Part shown: positions 42,486 to 50,444 of the stretch, piece after piece
Layout: each line of letters opens with the position of its first letter
Position numbering within the stretch: position 1 is the first letter of the stretch
Source: Arhodomonas sp052060015
GTDB lineage: Bacteria; Pseudomonadota; Gammaproteobacteria; Nitrococcales; Nitrococcaceae
DNA: 64,000 nucleotides
Assembly: GCF_052060015.1 (NCBI RefSeq)
Contig: NZ_JBPODZ010000003.1
Coordinates: 186,001-250,000, forward strand
Direction of reading: 5' to 3'
The notes under the pieces: generated by a model
Databases searched by the model: none
What the model was told of the DNA's origin: nothing
Seen by the model: only the letters and a program-made list of their open reading frames with translations
Made by a program: the position numbers and the translations under genes

Positions 42486-43596
42486 CGTAATCGGTGGCGG
42501 CGAGCGTGGTCCGGTCCAGCGTTACCTCCACCTTGACGTTCCCCTCTTGGTGTTGCTGGCACTGCTTGCCGGTGGCGGCCTGGTGGTGCTCTACAGTGCC
42601 TTTGACGGCGACGGGGCCCAGTGGCAACGCCAGCTCTGGCGTCTCGGCGCGGCGTTCGTGGTGCTGCTGGTGTTGGCGCAGGTGCCGCCCGGGCAGCTGC
42701 GGCGGTTGAGCCCCTCGGTGTATGCCGCAGGCGTCGTCAGCCTGCTGCTGGTGGCGGCCTTCGGCTCCACCGCGGGTGGCGCGCAGCGTTGGCTGGACCT
42801 CGGGGTGATGATGGTTCAGCCCTCCGAGCTGTTGAAACTGGCACTGCCCATGATGGTGGCCTGGCTCCTCGCCCGCGAGGGGCCGCCACCGCGGCTCCGT
42901 GCGGTGGCCCTTGTGCTCGCGGTTATCCTGGTGCCCGTGGGTCTGATTGCGGCCCAGCCGGACCTCGGCACCGCGGTGGTGGTCGGGGCTGCCGGTATAT
43001 TCGCCCTCTTCCTTGGCGGCCTGGGGTGGCGTTATGTCCTCGGCGGCGGCCTTTTGGTGGGGGGCGCGGCGCCGATACTGTGGCTGTATGGCATGCATGA
43101 CTACCAGCGCCAGCGGGTGCTCACCTTTCTGGATCCCGAACGTGACCCGCTCGGTGCCGGCTATCACATCATCCAGTCCAAGATCGCCATCGGCTCGGGC
43201 GGATTCTATGGCAAGGGCTGGATGGCGGGGACCCAGTCCCACCTGGAATTCCTCCCGGAAAGGCACACGGATTTCGTGTTCGCAGTGCTCGCCGAGGAAT
43301 TCGGTTTCTTCGGCGTCTGCGTGCTGCTGGCGCTGTACCTTGCGGTGGTCGGTCGCGGTCTCTGGATCGCCGGTCAGGCCCAGGACAACTTCTCCCGGCT
43401 GCTCGCCGGCAGCATGACGCTGACTTTCTTCGTGTACGGCTTCGTCAACATGGGGATGGTGTCGGGGTTGCTGCCCGTGGTGGGGCTGCCCCTACCGCTG
43501 GTGAGCTTTGGCGGCACATCCTTGGTGACCCTCATGGCGGGGTTCGGTATTCTCATGTCCATTCACACGCACCGCCGCATGTGGTCCTCATCGTGA
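42478..43596 (+). CDS. mrdB: Rod-shape SEDS glycosyltransferase RodA
   Basis: Lipid II polymerase partner of PBP2. The 372-aa protein has about ten membrane helices and the SEDS marks GGAQRWLDLGVMMVQPSEL, QPDLGTAVVV with the catalytic-region Asp, and PLPLVSFGGTS near the end. Start GTG at 42478 inside mrdA, so coupled. Confidence 0.96.
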   Translation: MADVIGGGERGPVQRYLHLDVPLLVLLALLAGGGLVVLYSAFDGDGAQWQRQLWRLGAAFVVLLVLAQVPPGQLRRLSPSVYAAGVVSLLLVAAFGSTAGGAQRWLDLGVMMVQPSELLKLALPMMVAWLLAREGPPPRLRAVALVLAVILVPVGLIAAQPDLGTAVVVGAAGIFALFLGGLGWRYVLGGGLLVGGAAPILWLYGMHDYQRQRVLTFLDPERDPLGAGYHIIQSKIAIGSGGFYGKGWMAGTQSHLEFLPERHTDFVFAVLAEEFGFFGVCVLLALYLAVVGRGLWIAGQAQDNFSRLLAGSMTLTFFVYGFVNMGMVSGLLPVVGLPLPLVSFGGTSLVTLMAGFGILMSIHTHRRMWSSS

Positions 43597-43623
43597 GCGG
43601 CAGGGCGCCTTGGAGGAGAGCGG

Positions 43624-44640
43624 ATGAGATCACCCCAGCGTATCGTCCCCACCGGCCTGGCACTGGCGGGCCTGCTGACGGCCGCCCTCGCCGGCGCCGG
43701 TTGTGCCACCACGGCGGATGCGGCGGCGGAGGACGCTATGGACCGGTTCGCCCGGGAAATGGCCGCGGAGCACGAGCTCGAATATGACCAGGTGCTCGCC
43801 CTGCTCGAGCGCAGCAGCCGCCAGCAGGGGATCATCGATGCCATGGAACGCCCCGCCGAGGCCCTGCCATGGCACCGCTACCGGGAGATCTTCCTCACCG
43901 AGGATCGGATCCGCGCCGGGGCGGCCTTCTGGGACGAGCACGAGGCGCTGATCCGGGAAGTGAGCGCCGGCTACGGCGTGCCGGCGGATCTCCTGGTCGC
44001 CATCATCGGGGTGGAGACGCGCTACGGCGAGTATACCGGTCGCTACCGCGTCCTCGATGCCCTGCGCACCCTGGCCTTCGACTATCCGCCGCGGAGCGAG
44101 TTCTTCCGCCGCGAGCTCGCGGAGTTCCTTCTCCTGGCCCGCGATGAGGGGATCGATCCGCTGGAGCCCAAGGGCTCCTACGCCGGCGCCATGGGAATGC
44201 CGCAGTTCATCGCCAGCAGTTATCGGGCGTATGCAGTGGACTTCAATGACAACGGTCGCCGCGACCTGTGGGGCGAGTTGCCCGACGTCCTCGGCAGTGT
44301 CGCGAACTACTTCCAAGAGCATGGCTGGAAAACCGGCGCGTCGGTGGCCGTGCCCGCGGAGGTCGTAGGCGAGGAATGGCGCTCGCTGGATGCCGACGGG
44401 CTGCGGCCGAACACCACGGTGGGCGAGCTCACCGCCGCCGGCGTCCGCCCGAAGACCCCGCTGCCCGCGGACGCCGCCGCCCGGCTCACCGTCCTGGAGG
44501 GGGCGGAGGGGGATGAGCATTGGGTTACCCTGAGGAATTTCTACGTCATCACGCGCTACAATCACAGCGCGCTTTACGCCATGGCGGTGCACCAGCTGGC
44601 CGCGGCCATCGCCGAGCGGCGCAAGGAGACCGGTGCATGA
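43624..44640 (+). CDS. mltB: Membrane-bound lytic transglycosylase B
   Basis: Lipoprotein (lipobox LAGAGC, Cys near residue 27) that cleaves glycan strands to 1,6-anhydro-MurNAc ends. Marks are LVAIIGVETRYGEYTG with the catalytic Glu, FDYPPRSEFFRRELAEFL and GSYAGAMGMPQFIASSY. 338 aa. It overlaps rlpA by 4 bases. Confidence 0.95.
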   Translation: MRSPQRIVPTGLALAGLLTAALAGAGCATTADAAAEDAMDRFAREMAAEHELEYDQVLALLERSSRQQGIIDAMERPAEALPWHRYREIFLTEDRIRAGAAFWDEHEALIREVSAGYGVPADLLVAIIGVETRYGEYTGRYRVLDALRTLAFDYPPRSEFFRRELAEFLLLARDEGIDPLEPKGSYAGAMGMPQFIASSYRAYAVDFNDNGRRDLWGELPDVLGSVANYFQEHGWKTGASVAVPAEVVGEEWRSLDADGLRPNTTVGELTAAGVRPKTPLPADAAARLTVLEGAEGDEHWVTLRNFYVITRYNHSALYAMAVHQLAAAIAERRKETGA

Positions 44641-45455
44641 GGCGCGGGGCGCGGCTGCTCGCCGCCCTGGCGGCGCCGGTGCTGCTCCTCGGCGGCTGCG
44701 CCTCCTCGCCGGAGTCGGATGGACCGGGCGAGGCCATCGCCGATGCCGGGAACCTCCCGGATGCAGTGCCTCGCAAGGAGCCTCGCAGCCGTTACGGCAA
44801 TCCGCCGAGCTACGAGGTCTTCGGCCAGCGCTACCATGTGCTGCAAAGCGCCGACGGGTTCACCCAGCGCGGAGTGGCCTCCTGGTATGGTAGGAAGTTC
44901 CACGGGCGCCGGACCTCCAGCGGCGAGCCGTACGACATGTATGCCATGACCGCCGCCCACAAGCGGCTGCCGTTGCCGAGCTGGGTAGAGGTCACCAACC
45001 TGGACAACGGCCGTACGACGGTGGTGAAGGTCAATGATCGCGGGCCATTCGCGAAGGGCCGCATCATCGATCTCTCCTACGCGGCGGCCAGCAAGCTGGG
45101 TGTGGTCGCTGCGGGTACCGCGCCGGTGGAGCTCCGGGTCGTTGCGGTGGCGGGCCCCGCGGCGGGGGGTGATGGCGACGCTCCGCCCTCCGCTGACACC
45201 GCAGCGGCGGGGGACGGCGAGCTGTATCTCCAGGTCGGGGCCTTCGGGGAGCGGGCCAACGCCCGCCGGGTCCTCAATGACCTCCGCGACGGCGAGCTGG
45301 GGGCCCCCGTTCGCCTGTTCGAGGCCGAGCACCGGGGCAGGCCGCTGTATCGTGTGCGTGTCGGCCCGCTGCCGGACCCGTCCCTGGTGGAGCGGCTCGG
45401 GGGCCGGCTTACCGCCATGGGCTACCCGCCGGGGCATGTGGTCAGCGAGCCCTGA
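44637..45455 (+). CDS. rlpA: RlpA: septal-ring lytic transglycosylase with SPOR domain
   Basis: Lipoprotein (lipobox LLGGC, about residue 21), 272 aa. The double-psi beta-barrel domain covers about 80-170 (GVASWYGRKFHGRRTSSGE with catalytic Glu; VKVNDRGPFAKGRIIDLS with catalytic Asp). A linker rich in Ala/Gly/Asp follows, then a C-terminal SPOR domain (about 198-272, LYLQVGAFGERANARRVL) that binds denuded glycans at the septum. In Pseudomonas RlpA has transglycosylase activity on such strands. Start ATG overlaps the mltB stop. Confidence 0.94.
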   Translation: MRRGARLLAALAAPVLLLGGCASSPESDGPGEAIADAGNLPDAVPRKEPRSRYGNPPSYEVFGQRYHVLQSADGFTQRGVASWYGRKFHGRRTSSGEPYDMYAMTAAHKRLPLPSWVEVTNLDNGRTTVVKVNDRGPFAKGRIIDLSYAAASKLGVVAAGTAPVELRVVAVAGPAAGGDGDAPPSADTAAAGDGELYLQVGAFGERANARRVLNDLRDGELGAPVRLFEAEHRGRPLYRVRVGPLPDPSLVERLGGRLTAMGYPPGHVVSEP

Positions 45456-45496
45456 GCACCGCGTTTCCTTCTTCACTACACGAGCAAGAAGCCAAG

Positions 45497-46654
45497 ATGG
45501 CAAGATTCTCCAAGGCATTCATCGCAGTCACCGGCGCCCTGCTGCTGTGGGCATGCGGCGCCGCGAGCGCCCAGACGCAGCCCATCCCGGTACCCGATCC
45601 ACCGAGCGTGGCCGCCGAAAGCTACATCCTCATGGACTACCACAGTGGCCGCGTGCTCGCCGAGCGCAATCCCGGTCAGCGCCGTGACCCCGCCAGCATC
45701 ACCAAATTGATGACGGCCTATACCGTGTTCAAGGAGCTCGAGGCGGGGAACATCTCCGCCGACGACGAGGTGGTGGTCTCGGAGCGGGCCTGGCGGGCGC
45801 CGGGCTCGCGAATGTTTATCGAGGTGGGCGACCGGATCCGCCTGGAGGACCTGCTGCGGGGGATGATCATTCAATCCGGTAACGACGCCAGCATCGCCAT
45901 GGCGGAGCACGTGGCCGGCAGCGAGGATACCTTCGCGCAGGTTATGAACCAGTACGCCGACGCGCTGGGCATGGAAAACACCCACTACGTCAATGCCACC
46001 GGCTTGCCCCATGAGGACCACTACTCCAGCGCCGAGGATACCGCGAAGCTCGCCCGTGCCCTGATCAGCGAGTTCCCCGAGTACTACGAGTACTACTCCG
46101 AGCGCAACTTCACCTGGAACGGCATCGAGCAGAGCAACCGCAACAAGCTGCTCTGGCGTGACGACACGGTGGACGGGCTGAAGACCGGCTATACCCAGGC
46201 GGCGGGCTACTGCCTGGCGAGCTCGGCGGAGCGGGAGGGCATGCGGTTGATCTCGGTGGTTCTGGGTGCGGCGAACGCCAATGCCCGCCTGAATCAGAGC
46301 CAGTCCCTGCTCAATTACGGGTTCCGCTTCTATGAGACCCATCGGCTCTACGAAGGGGGAGCGGAGCTCACCGACGTCCGGGTGTGGAAGGGCGACAGCG
46401 ACCGTTTGCCGCTGGGGATTCGCCACGACCTGTACGTGACCGTTCCCAAGCGCCAGTATGATCGGTTGGAGGCGAGCATGAGCGTGGATAGCCGTATCGT
46501 CGCGCCGGTGCGCCGCGGTGACGCCTTCGGCGAAGTCGCGGTGTCCCTGGACGGTTCGCCGGTCGCCGATGTGCCGTTGGAAGCCCTCGAGGACGTGGGG
46601 GAGGGCGGCATGGTGGGCAACCTGATGGATGAGGTCCTGCTTTGGTTCCAGTGA
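45497..46654 (+). CDS. dacA: D-alanyl-D-alanine carboxypeptidase (PBP5/6 type)
   Basis: Removes the terminal D-Ala from stem pentapeptides in the periplasm. The 385-aa protein has a signal peptide (ending AASAQ, residue 26), S67-x-x-K70 in PASITKLM, SGN in IIQSGNDASIAM and KTG in DGLKTGYT. The C-terminal beta domain ends in an amphipathic helix (GNLMDEVLLWFQ) for membrane attachment. It overlaps dat by 4 bases. Confidence 0.96.
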   Translation: MARFSKAFIAVTGALLLWACGAASAQTQPIPVPDPPSVAAESYILMDYHSGRVLAERNPGQRRDPASITKLMTAYTVFKELEAGNISADDEVVVSERAWRAPGSRMFIEVGDRIRLEDLLRGMIIQSGNDASIAMAEHVAGSEDTFAQVMNQYADALGMENTHYVNATGLPHEDHYSSAEDTAKLARALISEFPEYYEYYSERNFTWNGIEQSNRNKLLWRDDTVDGLKTGYTQAAGYCLASSAEREGMRLISVVLGAANANARLNQSQSLLNYGFRFYETHRLYEGGAELTDVRVWKGDSDRLPLGIRHDLYVTVPKRQYDRLEASMSVDSRIVAPVRRGDAFGEVAVSLDGSPVADVPLEALEDVGEGGMVGNLMDEVLLWFQ

Positions 46655-47517
46655 CCGATCCACCGGCCTACGTCAACGGCGAGTGGTTGCCGCTCTCGGC
46701 GGCCCGTATCTCGCCCATGGACCGGGGTTTTCTCTTCGGTGACGGTGTCTACGAGGTGATCCCGGTGTATGCCGGCCGCCCCTTCCTGCTCGACCGACAC
46801 CTGGCCCGGCTGGCGGACAGCCTCGCCGCGATCGGCATCGAGGCGTGCGCCCTGGATGCCAGCGCCATCGTCGACGGCCTCCTCGAGGGGGTCGATGCCG
46901 ACGCGGCGGTGTACCTGCAGGTGACCCGGGGTGCGGCCCCGCGTCGGGATCACCGTTTCCCCGAAGGGGGGAGCCCCGGGGTGTTCGCTTACCTTGCCCC
47001 GCTATCCCCGCCTCCGGGGGATGATGGGGGTGTGGACGTGGTCCTGCGTGATGACTTCCGCTGGGGCCGTTGCGACATCAAGTCGACGTCGCTGCTCGGC
47101 AACGTGCTGCTGCGCCAGGCGGCGGAAGAGGCAGGGGCCGCGGAGGTGCTGCTGCTCCGCGAGGGACGGGTTACCGAGGCCTCAGCCAGCAATGTGTTCG
47201 CGGTCATCGACGGGGTGGTCACCACCCCGCCGCTGGGCCCGGAGCTACTCGCCGGGGTCACGCGGGGCCTGATCCTGGAGCTGGCCCGAGGCGAGGGCAT
47301 GGCGGTCGCCGAGCGGCCGCTGCCCCGGGAGGCCCTGGATGACGCCGAAGAGCTGTGGCTGACCAGCTCCACCCGCGAGCTGTTGCCGGTGGCACGGGTC
47401 GATGGCCGGCCGGTGGGCGCGGGCCGGCCGGGGCCGTTGTGGCAACGGTTGCGGGCCGCCCTCGACCGGCGGAAGGCCGCCTTTGTCGCCGGCGGGAATG
47501 CGGTGGAGGGCGTATGA
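46651..47517 (+). CDS. dat: D-amino-acid aminotransferase (class IV PLP)
   Basis: Fold-type IV aminotransferase of 288 aa. It has GEWLPLSAARISPMDRGFLFG at the start, the catalytic Lys in CDIKSTSLLGNVLLRQ and EASASNVFAVIDG, matching D-alanine aminotransferases more than BCAT or aminodeoxychorismate lyase. It would interconvert D-Ala and D-Glu with 2-oxoacids. Start GTG at 46651 overlaps the dacA stop as GTGA; a TTG three codons earlier is the alternative. Placement after dacA suggests use of D-Ala released from murein. Confidence 0.85.
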   Translation: MTDPPAYVNGEWLPLSAARISPMDRGFLFGDGVYEVIPVYAGRPFLLDRHLARLADSLAAIGIEACALDASAIVDGLLEGVDADAAVYLQVTRGAAPRRDHRFPEGGSPGVFAYLAPLSPPPGDDGGVDVVLRDDFRWGRCDIKSTSLLGNVLLRQAAEEAGAAEVLLLREGRVTEASASNVFAVIDGVVTTPPLGPELLAGVTRGLILELARGEGMAVAERPLPREALDDAEELWLTSSTRELLPVARVDGRPVGAGRPGPLWQRLRAALDRRKAAFVAGGNAVEGV

Positions 47518-47786
47518 GTGAGTCGAGCGATAGCCCCTTCGAGTTCCCGTGCGACTTCCCCGTCAAGGCCATGGGTCGTGCCGGGGTAGATCTCGAGTCC
47601 AGCGTCCGCGAGCTCATCGGCCAGCACGCCGAGGAGGTGGCCGGAGCCGAGGCGGTCCGGGTGGCGGAGAGTCGAAACGGCCGATTCATTTCCGTGACGG
47701 TCACCGTGCGGGCTACCAGCCGGGCGCAACTGGATGCGATCTACCGGGCCCTGCACGACCATGACGATGTCCTGATGACGCTGTGA
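47514..47786 (+). CDS. ybeD: DUF493 protein YbeD
   Basis: A 90-aa DUF493 protein with an ACT-like ferredoxin fold. FPVKAMGRAGVDLESSVRELI and ISVTVTVRATSRAQLDAIYRAL show the family. It lies between dat and lipB with overlaps at both ends (ATGA and GTGA); in E. coli it lies between dacA and lipB. Function not established. Confidence 0.93.
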   Translation: MSESSDSPFEFPCDFPVKAMGRAGVDLESSVRELIGQHAEEVAGAEAVRVAESRNGRFISVTVTVRATSRAQLDAIYRALHDHDDVLMTL

Positions 47787-48424
47787 GCGCGGCGGCCGTT
47801 AACGACGCAGCCCTGATCGTCCGGGAGCTCGGGCGGGTGGCCTACGAGCCGACCTGGCGGCGCATGCAGGCATTCACCGACCGGCGCGGGCCCGCCGACA
47901 GCGACGAGGTCTGGCTGCTCGAGCACCCGCCGGTGTTCACCCAGGGGCTCGCCGGGCGATCCGAGCATGTCCTGGCCCCCGGGGATATCCCCGTAGTCGC
48001 CGTGGACCGCGGGGGGCAGGTCACCTACCACGGGCCCGGGCAACTGGTCGCCTACCTGTTGGTGGACCTGCGCCGTCGGGGGCTCGGCGTGCGGCGCATG
48101 GTATCGGTGCTGGAGGGCGCCGTGGTCCGCGTGCTCGCCGACCTCGGGATCAGTGGCCATCTCCGCCCTGACGCCCCCGGCGTGTACGTGCGTGACGCAA
48201 AGATCGCCCAGGTGGGGCTACGGGTACGGCGCGGCTGCAGCTACCATGGATTGTCTTTCAATATCGATATGGACCTGGAGCCGTTCTCCCGGATCAACCC
48301 TTGCGGTCATGCCGGCCTGGAGGTGATCGACCTGCGAAGCCTCGGGGTGAGCCTGCCCATGGGCGAGGCGCGGCGTCGGCTGCTCGCGGCGGTGGAGGCG
48401 GAGCTCACCGGCGCCGGAAACTGA
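47783..48424 (+). CDS. lipB: Octanoyl-ACP:protein octanoyltransferase LipB
   Basis: Moves octanoyl from ACP to lipoyl domains such as GcvH. The 213-aa protein has the catalytic dyad K140 (RDAKIAQVGL) and C174 (INPCGHAG), and GGQVTYHGPGQLVAYLL. Start GTG overlaps the ybeD stop. lipA, which often follows, is not here; a convergent moeB ends 9 bases on. Confidence 0.96.
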   Translation: MSAAAVNDAALIVRELGRVAYEPTWRRMQAFTDRRGPADSDEVWLLEHPPVFTQGLAGRSEHVLAPGDIPVVAVDRGGQVTYHGPGQLVAYLLVDLRRRGLGVRRMVSVLEGAVVRVLADLGISGHLRPDAPGVYVRDAKIAQVGLRVRRGCSYHGLSFNIDMDLEPFSRINPCGHAGLEVIDLRSLGVSLPMGEARRRLLAAVEAELTGAGN

Positions 48425-48433
48425 TGCCGGGGA

Positions 48434-49180
48434 TCAGGTGCCGCCGCAGATCGGGCAGTCCGGGTCGCGGCGCAGGCGAAGGGTCCGGAAGCGCATGGTA
48501 CTGGCATCCACGGTGAGCAGCCGGGAATCCAGGCCCTCGCCCAGGCCGGTGAGGCATTTGACTGTTTCCACCGCCTGAAGACTGCCGAGCACGCCGGTTA
48601 GGGGGCCGAGGACGCCGGTCTCGCTGCAGGTTTCCGCCTCTCCCCCCGCCTCGGCGAAGACGCATCGGTAGCAGGGCGCTTCAGGACGGTCCGGGCGGTA
48701 GACGGCGAGTTGGCCCTCCATGCGGATCACCGCGGCGGAGATCAGCGGTCGGCGCCGGGCCACGCAGGCGCGGTTGACCGCGAAGCGTGTGGCGAAGTTG
48801 TCGCAGCCGTCGGCCACCGCGTCCACCCCGGCGACCAGGGCGGGGAGGTTGTCGTCGCCCAGCGGCGTGGTCACCGTCTCCAACGCCACGTCGGGATTGA
48901 GGGCACGCAGACGTTCCGCAGCCGCCTCCGTCTTCGGCCGCCCGATGTCATCGCTGGTGTAGAGGATCTGGCGCTGCAGGTTGGTCAGCTCCACGCGGTC
49001 GTGGTCGGCGAGCACCAGGCGGCCCACGCCGGCCGCCGCCAGGTACAGGGCCGCCGGGGATCCCAGACCGCCGAGGCCTACGATGAGGACGCTCGCCTCG
49101 AGCAGGCGTTGCTGGCCTTCGTAGTCCAGACCGGGGAGCATGATCTGGCGGCTGTAGCGCAGCAGCTGATCGTCGTCCAT
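48434..49180 (-). CDS. moeB: ThiF/MoeB-family adenylyltransferase
   Basis: E1-like enzyme that adenylates the C-terminus of a small sulfur carrier (MoaD or ThiS). The 248-aa protein has VGLGGLGSPAALYLAAAGVG as the nucleotide loop, DRVELTNLQRQ with the activating Arg, two zinc CxxC pairs (CYRC and, at the end, CPIC) and the CSETGVLGP loop. Located after prmC, the usual prmC-moeB order; MoeB and ThiF cannot be told apart with confidence, but context favours MoeB. Confidence 0.88.
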   Translation of the reverse strand: MDDDQLLRYSRQIMLPGLDYEGQQRLLEASVLIVGLGGLGSPAALYLAAAGVGRLVLADHDRVELTNLQRQILYTSDDIGRPKTEAAAERLRALNPDVALETVTTPLGDDNLPALVAGVDAVADGCDNFATRFAVNRACVARRRPLISAAVIRMEGQLAVYRPDRPEAPCYRCVFAEAGGEAETCSETGVLGPLTGVLGSLQAVETVKCLTGLGEGLDSRLLTVDASTMRFRTLRLRRDPDCPICGGT

Positions 49181-49192
49181 GGTCCCAGTGTA

Positions 49193-50050
49193 CTACCGTG
49201 GTTCCGCGGAGGAGGCGTCACGGCGGCCGCCGCTGACGCGCTCGTGGCCCGCCAGGTCCCGCCAAGTCTCAATTGCCCGGAAGCCGGCGGCGGCGAGGAG
49301 CGAGCGGACCGCCGGCCCCTGGCGCCAGCCATGCTCGAGCAGCAGCCAGCCCTTCGGCAGGAGATGGGCCGGGGCCGCGGCGATGATGGTGCGCAGCGCC
49401 GCCAGGCCGTCCTCGCCGGCGAGCAGTGCCGCGCGCGGCTCGAAGGCGGCGTCCCCTTGCCCGGGCTCCGGCTCGTCCGTGCCGATATAGGGTGGGTTGG
49501 CGACGATCAGGGGAAGATACCCGGCCGGGAGGGCTTCCAGCCAATCCCCCTCCAGCACCTCCACCCTCGCGGCCATACCGAGGCGATCCGCGTTCTCCCG
49601 CGCCACCATGGCAGCCGCGCCGCTGAGCTCCGTGGCAAAGATCCGGGCATCCGGCCATTCCCGGGCCAGGGCCAGGGCGACCGCCCCCGTGCCGGTGCCC
49701 AGGTCCGCGAACGCCTCCGGGGGCCGCTCCGCGACCGCGAGGGCCGCCTCCACCAGGGTCTCGGTCTCAGGCCGGGGTATCAGGGTGTCCCGGGTGACCC
49801 GCAGGGGCAGGCTCCAGAACTCGCGCTCGCCCACGAGATGGGCTACCGGTTCGCCGCGTTCCCGCGCCGCCAGCAGCGCCTCATAGCGTGCCTGCTCCGA
49901 GGGCCCCACGGGATGCTCCGGCCAGGCGTGCAGCCAGGTGCGGGAGCGGCCGAGCACGTGGCCCAGCAATAGCGCGGCATCCAGGCCGGGACTCTGCCCG
50001 GCCCGCAGGCGCCGGTGCCCGCCCTCGAGCAGTGTCGCGACGTCAGCCAC
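49193..50050 (-). CDS. prmC: Release-factor glutamine methyltransferase PrmC (HemK)
   Basis: Methylates the Gln of the GGQ motif in release factors such as PrfA. The 285-aa protein has an N-terminal helical domain, the SAM loop FADLGTGTGAVALALA and the catalytic VANPPYIG. Start GTG at 50050 overlaps the Trm112-like gene by 8 bases; the frame continues 13 codons upstream without homology. Its substrate gene prfA is 3.5 kb away on the same strand, separated by three plus-strand genes. Confidence 0.94.
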   Translation of the reverse strand: MADVATLLEGGHRRLRAGQSPGLDAALLLGHVLGRSRTWLHAWPEHPVGPSEQARYEALLAARERGEPVAHLVGEREFWSLPLRVTRDTLIPRPETETLVEAALAVAERPPEAFADLGTGTGAVALALAREWPDARIFATELSGAAAMVARENADRLGMAARVEVLEGDWLEALPAGYLPLIVANPPYIGTDEPEPGQGDAAFEPRAALLAGEDGLAALRTIIAAAPAHLLPKGWLLLEHGWRQGPAVRSLLAAAGFRAIETWRDLAGHERVSGGRRDASSAEPR

Positions 50051-50312
50051 CGATGCCGAGCTGGCGCACCGGGATGCCGCGCTCCTCAAGCATCACCGGG
50101 ATGCCGTCCTCCACCGGGTAGACGCGCTCGCCGTTGCGGGTCACCAGGCCCTCATCCAGGGGTTCGGTGAGGGGGCTGTCGTCCATGCTCCGCAGCTCAC
50201 CGGCACGGATGGCGTCGTTGAGCCGGGCGAGCTCATCGCGGCGCAGCGGTCGCACCGGGATCTTGGTCACCGGGCAACAGAGGATGTCCAGTAGCTTTCG
50301 GTCCAGGGCCAT
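50043..50312 (-). CDS. Trm112-like small protein
   Basis: An 89-aa protein of the Trm112/YcaR family: MALDRKLLDILCCPVTK at the start and VYPVEDGIPVMLEE near the end, with an inserted helical segment in the middle. The usual second Cys pair of zinc-binding Trm112 is absent; only adjacent C12 and C13 remain, so zinc binding is doubtful. In eukaryotes Trm112 activates methyltransferases including Mtq2, the PrmC counterpart. Here the gene overlaps prmC by 8 bases, so a PrmC-partner role is a reasonable guess, untested. Confidence 0.82.
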   Translation of the reverse strand: MALDRKLLDILCCPVTKIPVRPLRRDELARLNDAIRAGELRSMDDSPLTEPLDEGLVTRNGERVYPVEDGIPVMLEERGIPVRQLGIGG

Positions 50313-50444
50313 GGCTCGCTCCACGGGTGTACGGAAACCGATGATAGCAGCCCCGCAACCCTGGCGTCTGCGTTCAGGGGTTCTATAAAAGGGGGGCAGG
50401 GGCGGTGATTGCCGCGCACCACCATAGCGGGAGGAGGTAGCGTC

